Positions 1-4,971 of a stretch of 10,093 bases of DNA are shown one piece after another. Location of the stretch: the NCBI GenBank assembly GCA_026770585.1, contig MU646307.1:396903-406995 (forward strand), given 5' to 3'. This DNA comes from Baffinella frigidus. Its lineage: Eukaryota > Cryptophyceae > Cryptomonadales > Baffinellaceae. Numbering within the stretch: the first letter of the stretch is position 1; each line of letters opens with the position of its first letter. The translations under genes were made by a program, and so were the position numbers. The notes under the pieces are model-generated. The model was not told where the DNA came from. It did not search any database and saw only the letters and a list, made by a program, of their open reading frames with translations.

Positions 1-1
1 C

Positions 2-122
2 TACAGGGGTACCTCGCTCGTAAGAAACCAACCCCCCCTAGGACCCTACAGTTGGACCATGCCTAGGGCCCTATGGTGGTCCTAGGGGGGGGGCGGTTTC
101 TTATGAGCGAGGTACCCCTGTA
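2..122. mobile_element. Palindromic MITE, family 1, copy A
   Basis: The element proper is 4-120 (117 bp), bordered by TA at 2-3 and 121-122. The left tip reads CAGGGGTACCTCGCTC and the right end is its reverse complement. The inverted arms continue inward through AAGAAACC and a C-tract to CCTAGGACC, so the whole element can fold into a hairpin. The left arm has small differences (CTCGTAAG instead of CTCATAAG, and CCAACC instead of CCGCC). No coding capacity exists. A TA duplication with short inverted ends is what is known for non-autonomous Tc1/mariner-type elements; the superfamily assignment is inference. Confidence 0.9.
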
Positions 123-410
123 CCTAGACAAAGACACTCCGATCCCGCCCCCTCCCCACACGCGAAATGTTTGTTTCTGCACCGAAAATTACTGCACGAT
201 CGGGTGCGAAAATTATTGCACAATTTGGTGTGAGTGCCAGTCTGACTGAGGCTCACACCAGCGCGGTGTGGGCTGTGATAAACCCTAAGCCCTAACCCGA
301 ACCCTTAACCTAAACGCTAAATCCTAACCCCTAGCAGGACGCCAAGAAACTCAAGAACGGAATCCTGCATCTCCACACAACTGCCCCCTCCAACGCCGTT
401 ATCTTGTGAA
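123..410. repeat. Spacer with a short tandem and a degenerate CCCTAA-type tract
   Basis: No gene is seen. At 182-232 an imperfect tandem repeats GAAAATTACTGCAC / GAAAATTATTGCAC, and this motif recurs in AT-rich palindromes further on. At 254-270 CACACC pairs with GGTGTG. From 281 to 333 the plus strand is a degraded run of CCCTAA-like 7-mers, i.e. TTAGGG-like repeats on the minus strand, too degraded to be a functional telomere. The remainder to 410 is unremarkable. Confidence 0.6.
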
Positions 411-533
411 TACAGGGGTACCTCGCTCATGAGACACCGCCCCCCCCCCTAGGACCACCATATGACCCTAGGCATGGTCCTACTGTAGGTTCCTAGGGGG
501 GGGGCAGTTTCTTATGAGCGAGGTACCCCTATA
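411..533. mobile_element. Palindromic MITE, family 1, copy B
   Basis: The element is 413-531 (119 bp) between TA at 411-412 and TA at 532-533. The last base of the right tip is A instead of G (CCCCTA), otherwise the tips match the family. The left arm has CATGAGACACCG where most copies have CATAAGAAACCG. The core holds CCTAGGACCACCATATGACCCTAGG. The right flank from the TA onward resembles 5339-5368, so this insertion lies at the edge of a second repeat. Confidence 0.9.
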
Positions 534-688
534 GCGTCGCGGAGAGGTGCAATGTGGTCACGCGCGTGTGGCCGGAATATGTAAATGGATTTAACAGTCA
601 GAGCAGAGCTCCCGCCAGAGTGGGGCGCGAGTAAATGGACACACTGCATCTCCTGAGTGCATCGAGTGTACGAGGTGCCTGCTTCTTT
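534..688. other. Unclassified spacer
   Basis: No gene or RNA is recognised. The first roughly 30 bases (GGAGAGGTGCAATGTGGTCA within them) match a stretch near 5341-5368. The rest shows no clear repeat or hairpin. Confidence 0.5.
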
Positions 689-965
689 GACAGAGTGTTG
701 GATACAGGAGTACCTCGCTCATAAGAAACCGCCCCCCCCTCAGACCCTACAGTAGAGCTATGCTTAGGGCCCTATGGTGCTCCTAGGGGGGGGCGGCGGT
801 TTCTTATGAGCGAGGTACCCCTGTACACGCGCCCTGTGATCTCTCTCGCGTCACGTGATCGCATGCGCGCAGGTCCAACTCTCTTAAGCGAATCTACTTC
901 GGAGGCCTAAGTGAATCTACCTAGGTGTCCTCATAACCTTGCGTCCTTATGCCCTTGGATCCTAG
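689..965 (+). repeat. 277-bp segmental duplication, copy 1 (inverted partner at 2200-2476)
   Basis: The reverse complement of 2200-2476 aligns over this whole segment without gaps; by eye I count about five mismatches. The copy includes family-1 MITE C and 142 bp of its right flank (through TCACGTGATCGCATGCGCGC and a CTTAAGCGAATCTACTTCGG stretch). Similarity stops at GACAGAG on the left and CCTAG on the right. Because the MITE sits in the same place in both copies, it inserted before the duplication. Confidence 0.92.
703..825. mobile_element. Palindromic MITE, family 1, copy C
   Basis: The element is 705-823 (119 bp) between TA at 703-704 and 824-825. The left tip has CAGGAGTACC instead of CAGGGGTACC, and the right arm has an extra CGG (GGGCGGCGG). 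Copy G in the inverted duplication shares both variants. Confidence 0.9.
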
Positions 966-1129
966 ACACCCACACTGTCGCTCCTCCACTTCATGAATCA
1001 ACCGTGAAAACTTTACATCGCACGTGTCTGCATGAGGTGTAGGGGCTGCTCGCGAATAAGCACACGCACAGCTTGTGCGTGTGCGAGAGCAGAGGCTCCT
1101 CCATGCATCGCCCGTGCGAACTGTTGCTA
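966..1129. other. Spacer with a GC-rich hairpin at 1060-1084
   Basis: No gene is seen. GCACACGCACA at 1060-1070 pairs perfectly with TGTGCGTGTGC at 1074-1084 around a 3-base loop, and the stem can be lengthened with a bulge to about 1046-1092. Whether it is transcribed cannot be told. Confidence 0.55.
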
Positions 1130-1265
1130 TACAGGGGTACCTCGCTCATAAGAACTGGTTCTGATAAGAACTAAGCGTTTTTGAGGGGTTTTATTTCTTA
1201 AATTTAGGAATCGGGTACCGAGCGTTTTCAGAATCCCCGCTTCTTATGAGCGAGGTACCCCTGTA
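1130..1265. mobile_element. Palindromic MITE, family 1, copy D with a different core
   Basis: The element is 1132-1263 (132 bp) between TA at 1130-1131 and 1264-1265. Its outer ~23 bp on each side are the family-1 tips (CAGGGGTACCTCGCTCATAAGAA and its complement, broken here only for reading). The interior lacks the C-tract/CCTAGG palindrome of every other copy and is instead AT-richer, with AAGCGTTTTTGAGGGG and GAGCGTTTTCAGAATCCCC. It shows that only the tips are conserved. Confidence 0.88.
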
Positions 1266-1453
1266 GGAGGATTGGTCGGCCTGGCGCTGACGGTACATTT
1301 AACTCAAAGCCAGGGGTACACTCTCGATGGGAAGAAGAAGAAAAAGAAAGAAAAAGACTCTGCACGCTGTACATGACATTTTATTATTCACAGTGGCTTC
1401 CCCGATTGCGCGCCCGGGTGCCAACATGATGTCAACATGATTATGATCATGGT
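1266..1453. other. Spacer with purine tract; possible tail of a broken minus-strand frame
   Basis: A purine-rich run (GAAGAAGAAGAAAAAGAAAG) lies at 1331-1350. On the minus strand the sequence from 1453 down to a TAA at 1299-1301 is open in the frame that would continue the 1719-1595 frame if MITE E were absent. No family was recognised. Confidence 0.4.
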
Positions 1454-1594
1454 TACAGGGGCACCTCGCTCATAATAAACCGCCCCCCCCCCTAGGTCCA
1501 CCACAGGGCCCTAGGCATAGGCCTACTGTAGGGTCCTAGGGGGGGGCGGGGGTCCTAGGGGGGGGCGATTTCTTATGAGCGAGGTACCCCTGTA
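1454..1594. mobile_element. Palindromic MITE, family 1, copy E with an internal 19-bp duplication
   Basis: The element is 1456-1592 (137 bp) between TA at 1454-1455 and 1593-1594. The extra length is a tandem duplication of GGGTCCTAGGGGGGGGCGG, at 1531-1549 and again from 1550. The left tip has GGGGCACC in place of GGGGTACC. The insertion site is a degenerate CAT/GAT/AAT-rich tract. Confidence 0.9.
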
Positions 1595-1719
1595 TGGTAA
1601 TGGTTATAGTTGGCGCCCGCGGACTGCTCCATCGAGAGGGAGTGCTCCTCTGGGGGGGCAGTTGCGGCGTGCAGCGCCTTCATCACCACCTTGAGCGGCA
1701 CCACCTCATCCAAAGGGTC
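1573..1719 (-). pseudogene. Possible truncated coding exon ending in a MITE
   Basis: The minus strand from 1719 is open for 48 codons and stops with TAA at 1573-1575, inside the right tip of MITE E. It begins directly after an AG (TTCGCAG at 1727-1721), which could be a splice acceptor. The predicted start is DPLDEVVPLKVVMKALHAAT, a soluble-looking mixed sequence, followed by PPEEHSLSMEQ and an Asn/His-rich stretch. I recognise no family. If the MITE and one TA were absent, the frame would stay open to 1299. An open frame of this length can occur by chance in GC-rich DNA, so this is a weak call. Confidence 0.18.
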
Positions 1720-1868
1720 CCTGCGAAGCACCGCTTACCCCCGTTAGTCACTTTTGAGGGGCTGGGTACCCACACAGCGGACTTCCAAGGGAGTTTGAAT
1801 AAACCCTAAGCGATAAGACCCTAAGGTAGGCAATCCGTAGGGGCACAGGGGGGTTCCTACGGATAAGG
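1595..1868. other. Spacer with short palindrome at 1833-1864
   Basis: Apart from the possible minus-strand exon, 1800-1830 holds CCCTAAG-like 7-mers. ATCCGTAGG (1833-1841) pairs with CCTACGGAT (1856-1864). This lies directly outside the degenerate family-2 element and uses the same CCTACGG vocabulary, so it may be another decayed end. Confidence 0.45.
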
Positions 1869-2009
1869 TAACGGAAACTTGGCCCATTTTTGGCCGAAAA
1901 TCCCGTCGTAGCCCGCTGCGTACGGAGCCATGCCAGGGCTGGACCATCGTAAGGCTCACGGAGGTCCTAGGCAATGCCGTATGCCAAACTACCCATTTTC
2001 AGGCCGTTA
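1869..2009. mobile_element. Degenerate palindromic MITE, family 2, copy 1
   Basis: The element is 1871-2007 between TA at 1869-1870 and 2008-2009. It begins ACGGAAACTTGGCCC and ends CCCATTTTCAGGCCGT. The right arm (complement ACGGCCTGAAAATGGG, then TTTGGCATACGGCATTGCC) matches the intact family-2 copy at 2815-2963, but the left arm has largely decayed, so the hairpin is imperfect. Confidence 0.6.
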
Positions 2010-2057
2010 GCCTATGCACGCGAGTTCCCCCGTAACATGAGAAACGTCACGTGAGCG
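2010..2057. other. Short spacer before MITE F
   Basis: It ends CACGTGAGCG directly before the TA. MITE H also has GCGTGAGCG at the same place, indicating that the two insertions share part of their flank. Confidence 0.5.
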
Positions 2058-2178
2058 TACAGGGGTACCTCGCTCATACGAACCCCCCCCCCCCCTAGGA
2101 CCGCCATAGGGCCCTACGCATAGGCCTACTGTAGGGTCGTAGGGGGGGGCGCTTTCTTATGCGCGAGGTACCCCTGTA
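2058..2178. mobile_element. Palindromic MITE, family 1, copy F
   Basis: The element is 2060-2176 (117 bp) between TA at 2058-2059 and 2177-2178. It shares diagnostic variants with copy H and the half copy at 2477-2520: TTATGCGCGAGG in the right arm and, with H, the core CCGCCATAGGGCCCTACGC. The right flank AAATAGGGGGCG is shared as well, so the F/H/half-copy subgroup probably spread by duplication of a larger piece rather than by three insertions. Confidence 0.92.
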
Positions 2179-2180
2179 AA

Positions 2181-2202
2181 TAGGGGGCGGCGCCGCCCCC
2201 TA
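2181..2202. repeat. Perfect 22-bp palindrome at a duplication junction
   Basis: TAGGGGGCGGC is followed at once by its reverse complement. It lies exactly where the flank of MITE F meets the end of the inverted segmental duplication, so it probably formed with that rearrangement. Confidence 0.85.
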
Positions 2203-2476
2203 GGATCTAAGGGCATAAGGACGCAAGGTTATGAGGACGGCTAGGTAGATTCCCTTAGGCCTCCGAAGTAGATTCGCTTAAGAGAGTTGGACCTGCGCGC
2301 ATGCGATCACGTGACGCGAGAGAGATCACAGGGCGCGTGTACAGGGGTACCTCGCTCATAAGAAACCGCCGCCCCCCCCTAGGAGCACCATAGGGCCCTA
2401 AGCATAGCTCTACTGTAGGGTCTGAGGGGGGGGCGGTTTCTTATGAGCGAGGTACTCCTGTATCCGACACTCTGTC
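2200..2476 (-). repeat. 277-bp segmental duplication, copy 2 (inverted partner at 689-965)
   Basis: This is the reverse complement of 689-965, gap-free, with about five mismatches. It contains MITE G, which corresponds to MITE C. It lies between two direct copies of the right half of MITE F plus flank (about 2133-2192 and 2477-2537), so it is placed inside a duplicated MITE arm. Confidence 0.92.
2340..2462. mobile_element. Palindromic MITE, family 1, copy G
   Basis: The element is 2342-2460 (119 bp) between TA at 2340-2341 and 2461-2462. On the minus strand it is the same as copy C, including the CAGGAGTACC tip (here GGTACTCCTG) and the extra GCC. It came with the segmental duplication, not by a separate insertion. 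Confidence 0.92.
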
Positions 2477-2520
2477 GTAGGGGGTAGGGGGAGGCGCCTT
2501 CTTATGCGCGAGGTACCCCT
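2477..2520. mobile_element. Half MITE, family 1 (right arm only)
   Basis: GTAGGGGGTAGGGGGAGGCG is followed by CCTTCTTATGCGCGAGG and the tip TACCCCTG. The left half is missing; it starts at the boundary of the segmental duplication. The right flank GAATAGAGGGCGGCG matches the flank of copy F (AAATAGGGGGCGGCG). Confidence 0.85.
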
Positions 2521-2814
2521 GTGAATAGAGGGCGGCGTGGGGAAGGCAACACACCTTTTTTTGCGCGGCTCCACGTGCCTGACCCACCCTCGAAAGCCCA
2601 ACGATGTCTCACCGCTCCCGCTCGCACTTGCCGGATCCTGCTCCCCGTGAGCGTCAGGGTTCAGGGGTTGAGGGATGAGGGTCCAGGGTTCAGGGATCCC
2701 AAAATCCTGGACCCTGCACCCTGATCCCGGTGAAGCTCGATGCGGTCGTGTTTCGTGCCTGGTTAATAAAAGAGCCCTTCTCTCCTGGCCGAACACGGAT
2801 GCGTGTTCATAGGC
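2521..2814. other. Spacer with degenerate TTCAGGG repeats and a hairpin
   Basis: From 2654 to 2696 the plus strand holds loose G-rich 7-mers (CAGGGTTCAGGGG, GAGGGATGAGGG). GGGTCCAGG at 2679-2687 pairs with CCTGGACCC at 2706-2714. GAACAC at 2791 pairs with GTGTTC ending at 2808. AATAAA occurs at 2765 but no gene leads to it. No coding sequence is supported. Confidence 0.5.
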
Positions 2815-2963
2815 TAACGGAATAAAAATGGGGTAGTTAGGCCTACGGTATTGCCTACCGTAGGCCGTAGGGCTCCTATGACCAAAAAGTCCTAGGATTT
2901 TGGCCTACAGTAGGAGGTCCTAGGCAATACCGTAGGCCTAACTACCCCATTTTTAGTCCGTTA
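2815..2963. mobile_element. Palindromic MITE, family 2, copy 2 (best preserved)
   Basis: The element is 2817-2961 (145 bp) between TA at 2815-2816 and 2962-2963. It begins ACGGAATAAAAATGGGGTAG and ends with the near-perfect complement. The arms are roughly 45 bp (through TTAGGCCTACGGTATTGCC) and continue into a core of further small palindromes (CCTAGG, GGCCTAC, CCGTAGG). No protein is encoded. TA borders again point to a Tc1/mariner-like mobiliser, by inference. Confidence 0.88.
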
Positions 2964-3021
2964 CCGTATCAGTGTTGCGTGTCGTGCTCACACCCGGGGA
3001 GCAAGATGCCGCGCGTGAGCG
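2964..3021. other. Short spacer between two MITEs
   Basis: Nothing is recognised beyond the GCGTGAGCG that precedes copy H and resembles the flank of copy F. Confidence 0.5.
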
Positions 3022-3142
3022 TACAGGGGTACCTCGCTCATACAAAAACGCCCCCCCCCTAGGACCGCCATAGGGCCCTACGCATAGGCCTACTGTAGGG
3101 TCGTAGGGGGAGGCGCTTTCTTATGCGCGAGGTACCCCTGTA
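3022..3142. mobile_element. Palindromic MITE, family 1, copy H
   Basis: The element is 3024-3140 (117 bp) between TA at 3022-3023 and 3141-3142. It is closest to copy F, sharing core and flanks. It is the last family-1 element; none is seen in the remaining 6.9 kb. Confidence 0.92.
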
Positions 3143-3361
3143 AATAGGGGGCGTGACAACGTCAGGTCGCAGGAGGGATGCAGGGCGGAATCATCTCCCC
3201 CACCTCAGGGCACCCCTCGTGATCTCCCCCACCCCCCCCCATTAGTTTTAAATAGTAAAAGTAAAAAGAATTTGGAAATTATAAAAGACAGGCTATTTGT
3301 TGCTATTGTGTTATGTAGTAAGTCCTCTATATGGTATGGTAGGATGAAAATGATACTAATT
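3143..3361. other. Transition from GC-rich to AT-rich sequence
   Basis: It starts with the F-type flank AAATAGGGGGCG. ATCATCTCCCCCACC and GATCTCCCCCACC form a short direct repeat around GGGCACCCCTCGT; a complementary ACGAGGGGTGCCC lies at 6651-6663, outside the inverted partner repeat. From about 3241 the sequence becomes AT-rich without a recognised feature. Confidence 0.45.
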
Positions 3362-3417
3362 CCCCCATCAATGGTTGCCCATCGGGGCGCATTCGGGGCA
3401 ACCTGTCTGCTTGGGGT

Positions 3418-3591
3418 TGATCCGGGAACAAGGATTTTTCTTTTAAAAGCTGGCAACGACAATTACTACACAATTGAAAAAAGAAAATTACTGCTCAACG
3501 CTGGCAATGAAAATTACTACTCGCCACGTGACCCGTTGAGTAGTAATTTTCATTGCCAGCGTTTAAAAGAAAAATACTTGTTCCCGGATGA
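3418..3591. mobile_element. Palindromic MITE inserted with a 3-bp TGA duplication
   Basis: The element is 3421-3588 (168 bp), beginning TCCGGGAACAAGGATTTTTC and ending with GAAAAATACTTGTTCCCGGA. The arms run about 50 bp inward through TTTAAAAG, TGGCAA and AATTACTAC. TGA stands at 3418-3420 and 3589-3591. The partner repeat reads GGTTGAGTGTGC at the same position, which is the uninterrupted site, so the boundary is well supported. Three-base duplications are known for PIF/Harbinger and CACTA elements; which applies here is undecided. The 128-codon open frame across it (3272-3658) is not a gene. Confidence 0.85.
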
Positions 3592-3635
3592 GGGTGCTCG
3601 CCTCCCTGGGCAGGCAGGAATGATCCTCACGCGGA

Positions 3636-3781
3636 ATTTCATAGGAAAACGGTTGTAATTTAAAACTTTCTGGTAATGAAATTTACTACACACAATGAGG
3701 TTTACTAGTAATATTAAAGCATTCGTGTAGTAATTTTCATTGAATCCAAAAGTTTTGATTTAAACCGTTCTCCTTTGAGAT
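3636..3781. mobile_element. AT-rich palindromic element, family 4, copy 1
   Basis: The left arm TTTCATAGGAAAACGG, with TTTAAAACTTT and ATGAAATTTACTACAC, pairs imperfectly with the right arm (GTGTAGTAATTTTCAT ... AAACCGTTCTCCTTTGAGA). The arms are about 55 bp with a short centre containing ACTAGTAATATTAAAGC. The same element occurs inverted at 6304-6443. No clear target duplication was found, so the exact ends are approximate. Confidence 0.7.
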
Positions 3782-3844
3782 CAAGGGCAGGACTGAATGC
3801 TCCTCATTCCTTCCAGGAGGGATCAAGGGCAGGAAGGAATGAGG
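3779..3844. repeat. Short direct repeat and 13-bp hairpin
   Basis: GATCAAGGGCAGGA occurs at 3779-3792 and 3821-3834. CCTCATTCCTTCC at 3802-3814 is complementary to GGAAGGAATGAGG at 3832-3844. Confidence 0.8.
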
Positions 3845-3985
3845 GTGTAGGGTGTAGGGTTTAGGGTTTAGGGCTTAGGGCGTCTGGTTCGGGGTTCAGG
3901 GTTCAGGGCTCATGGTGCACAGTTCAGGGTTCAGGGCTCAGGGTTCAGGGTTCAGGGGTCAGGGTGGAGGGTTCAAGGTGCAACC
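3841..3985 (+). repeat. Degenerate telomere-type 7-mers, block 1
   Basis: The plus strand runs GGTTTAGGGTTTAGGGCTTAGG and then many GTTCAGG units mixed with GCTCAGG. The period is mostly 7, with both TTTAGGG and TTCAGGG variants. Substitutions rule out a working telomere end; an interstitial or subtelomeric block is the likely meaning. Confidence 0.75.
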
Positions 3986-4003
3986 CCTCCACCATAACCC
4001 CTA

Positions 4004-4068
4004 GCGGTAGAGGTTCGGCAGCAGGAGCAGTGCGGCGCGGTGATCGAGCGCCATCCCCTCAGCATACG
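4004..4068 (+). repeat. GC-rich repeated block, unit 1 of 4
   Basis: It contains GGTAGAGGTTCGGCAGCAGG, then AGCAGTGCGGCGCGGTGATC and GAGCGCCATCCCCTCAGCAT. The other units are at 4264-4325, 4437-4501 and 4619-4679, each next to telomere-type 7-mers except that unit 1 and unit 2 are separated by the simple-repeat element. Confidence 0.8.
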
Positions 4069-4079
4069 CCGACGGCGAG

Positions 4080-4258
4080 AGACAGCGCGAGCGAGCGAGC
4101 GAGCGAGCGAGACAGCGATAGAGCAATAGAGAGAGAGAGAGAGAGAGCGATAGAGAGTGAGAGAGAGAGAGAGGCGAGCGGTGATGGGAGGGACACCAGG
4201 TATGGCGGAGGTCTCGGGTCAAACGGCGACTGCGGGCGGGGCGGGGGCAAGGGAGGGG
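4080..4258 (+). repeat. Simple-repeat head plus conserved tail, copy 1
   Basis: A (GAGC)n run (4087-4110), then a (GA)n-rich run to about 4171, is followed by an 87-bp non-simple tail. The tail includes ACCAGGTATGGCGG, GGTCTCGGGTCAAACGGCG and GGGCGGGGCGGGGGCAAGGG. The same head and tail occur at 5826-6020 with about six differences in the tail. Read on the minus strand it is a conserved body followed by (TC)n and (GCTC)n, a layout seen in some SINEs, but no convincing Pol III promoter was found. Confidence 0.82.
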
Positions 4259-4263
4259 TTCAG

Positions 4264-4325
4264 GGTGGAGGTTCGGCACCAGGAGCAGTGCGAGTGGGGC
4301 GCGGCGATCGAGCACCATGCCCTTC
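4264..4325 (+). repeat. GC-rich repeated block, unit 2 of 4
   Basis: It reads GGTGGAGGTTCGGCACCAGG, AGCAGTGCGAGTGGGGCGCG, GCGATCGAGCACCATGCCCT. It lacks the CAGCATACG end found in the other three. Confidence 0.8.
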
Positions 4326-4436
4326 AGGTTTCAGGGTTTAGGGCTTAGGGCTTAGGGTTCAGGATTCATTGTTCGGGGTTCCGGGTTCCGGGTTCCGGGT
4401 TCAGGGTTGAGAGTTCAGGGCTCAGAGCTGAGGGGT
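4326..4436 (+). repeat. Degenerate telomere-type 7-mers, block 2
   Basis: The plus strand has GGTTTAGGGCTTAGGGCTTAGG, then GGTTCCGGGTTCCGGGTTCC and GTTCAGGGTTGAGAG. The TTCCGGG triplet is a local homogenised variant, which points to local amplification after the general decay. Confidence 0.72.
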
Positions 4437-4501
4437 TATGGTGGTAGAGGGCACCAGGAGCAGTGCAGCGCGGCGATCGAGCGCCATGCCCTCAGCATAC
4501 G
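4437..4501 (+). repeat. GC-rich repeated block, unit 3 of 4
   Basis: It reads TATGGTGGTAGAGGGCACCA, GGAGCAGTGCAGCGCGGCGA, TCGAGCGCCATGCCCTCAGC and ends ATACG, then GAGGGTGTAGG, the same bridge that opens the first telomere-type block. Confidence 0.82.
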
Positions 4502-4618
4502 AGGGTGTAGGATTTAGGGTTTAGGGCTTAGAGCTCAGGGCTGATGGCTTAGGGCTTAGGGCTCAGGGCTCAGGGTTCAGGATTCAGGGTTTAGGATTCA
4601 GGGCTCAGGGCCCAAGGG
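4502..4618 (+). repeat. Degenerate telomere-type 7-mers, block 3
   Basis: Units of TTTAGGG, CTTAGGG, CTCAGGG and TTCAGGG follow one another with occasional loss of phase. Confidence 0.75.
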
Positions 4619-4679
4619 TGATGGTGGTGGAGGGTGGGCACCAGGAGCAGGCGATCGAGGGCCATGCCCTCAGCATACG
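4619..4679 (+). repeat. GC-rich repeated block, unit 4 of 4
   Basis: It reads TGATGGTGGTGGAGGGTGGG, CACCAGGAGCAGGCGATCGA, GGGCCATGCCCTCAGCATAC. About 9 bases between GAGCAG and GCGATCG found in units 1 and 3 are missing. Confidence 0.8.
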
Positions 4680-4810
4680 ACGCGCCCGTGGCGGTCTCGA
4701 GGCCGGGCGGCACCCCCGCGGGGCTGGCTGGGACCCCCCACAGCGCGAGCCGTTCGCCTCGTCCTCCCAGCGGGGGTTTGGGACGCCCCTGCGTGTTCCC
4801 GCCATGCGTT

Positions 4811-4846
4811 TTCAGAACGCGACGGTTCGTTTCGTGGTACTGAATG
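4811..4846 (+). repeat. Dispersed 36-bp repeat, copy 1
   Basis: TTCAGAACGCGACGGTTCGT then TTCGTGGTACTGAATG. The partner lies at 7347-7382 in the same orientation with four differences. Confidence 0.7.
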
Positions 4847-4875
4847 GTACGTAGCCACCACCTTGCTTAGTTGGC

Positions 4876-4919
4876 GTGTGGTCGCTGATTGTGTGTGAGA
4901 TCCCTGTAGGTCCTGCTCC
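4876..4919 (+). repeat. Dispersed 44-bp repeat, copy 1
   Basis: Partner at 5391-5434, gap-free with about nine differences. The two copies stand on either side of the palindrome at 4972-5141. Confidence 0.6.
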
Positions 4920-4971
4920 CAGCCTCATTGATGGGGAGGGTGGGGGCGTCCCTGCGGGCCGAACATTAACA

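Larger units (their letters stand above)
3362..3781 (+). repeat. Diverged AT-rich repeat, copy 1 (inverted partner at 6304-6539)
   Basis: Aligned with the reverse complement of 6304-6539, the shared order is CCCATCAATGGTTGCCC, then a GGGGCAACC(T/C)GTCTG block, GGGTTGA, and an AT-rich palindrome starting TTTCATAGG. This copy carries an extra 168-bp insertion at 3421-3588, while the partner has some extra bases in the GC-rich part. Divergence is clearly higher than in the 277-bp duplication, so it is older. Confidence 0.75.
4680..4971. other. Spacer holding two dispersed short repeats
   Basis: No gene is supported, although the GC-rich part gives several overlapping open frames on both strands. 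The segment 4811-4846 (core ACGGTTCGTTTC) matches 7347-7382 at 32 of 36 positions. The segment 4876-4919 (core GTAGGTCCTGCTCC) matches 5391-5434 at about 35 of 44. Confidence 0.55.

Noticed and set aside
359-411. Full empty site for MITE B at 5339
   Set aside because: GGAATCC stands at the same distance to the left in both places, but the bases between match only at chance level; only the right flank is similar.
2521-2796. Open frames of 67 and 128 codons on opposite strands
   Set aside because: They overlap each other, include telomere-type 7-mers and the hairpin, and show no protein character.
2-3142. CRISPR array
   Set aside because: The repeated units are themselves palindromic, over 110 bp, TA-bordered and irregularly spaced by hundreds of bases.
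2-3142. Bacterial transcription terminators
   Set aside because: Stems of 40 bp or more with G-tracts, TA borders, no T-run and no genes in between do not fit.
3272-3658. 128-codon open frame in the AT-rich region
   Set aside because: It is built from the palindromic MITE at 3421-3588 and its surroundings; NDNYY and NENYY in the product are just the two arms of repeats.
4172-4258. tRNA-derived SINE promoter
   Set aside because: On the minus strand GTTTGACCC resembles a B box only loosely, and no A box was found at a suitable distance.
3841-4618. Functional telomere end
   Set aside because: The 7-mers are highly degenerate, interrupted by other DNA and continue into unrelated sequence on both sides.
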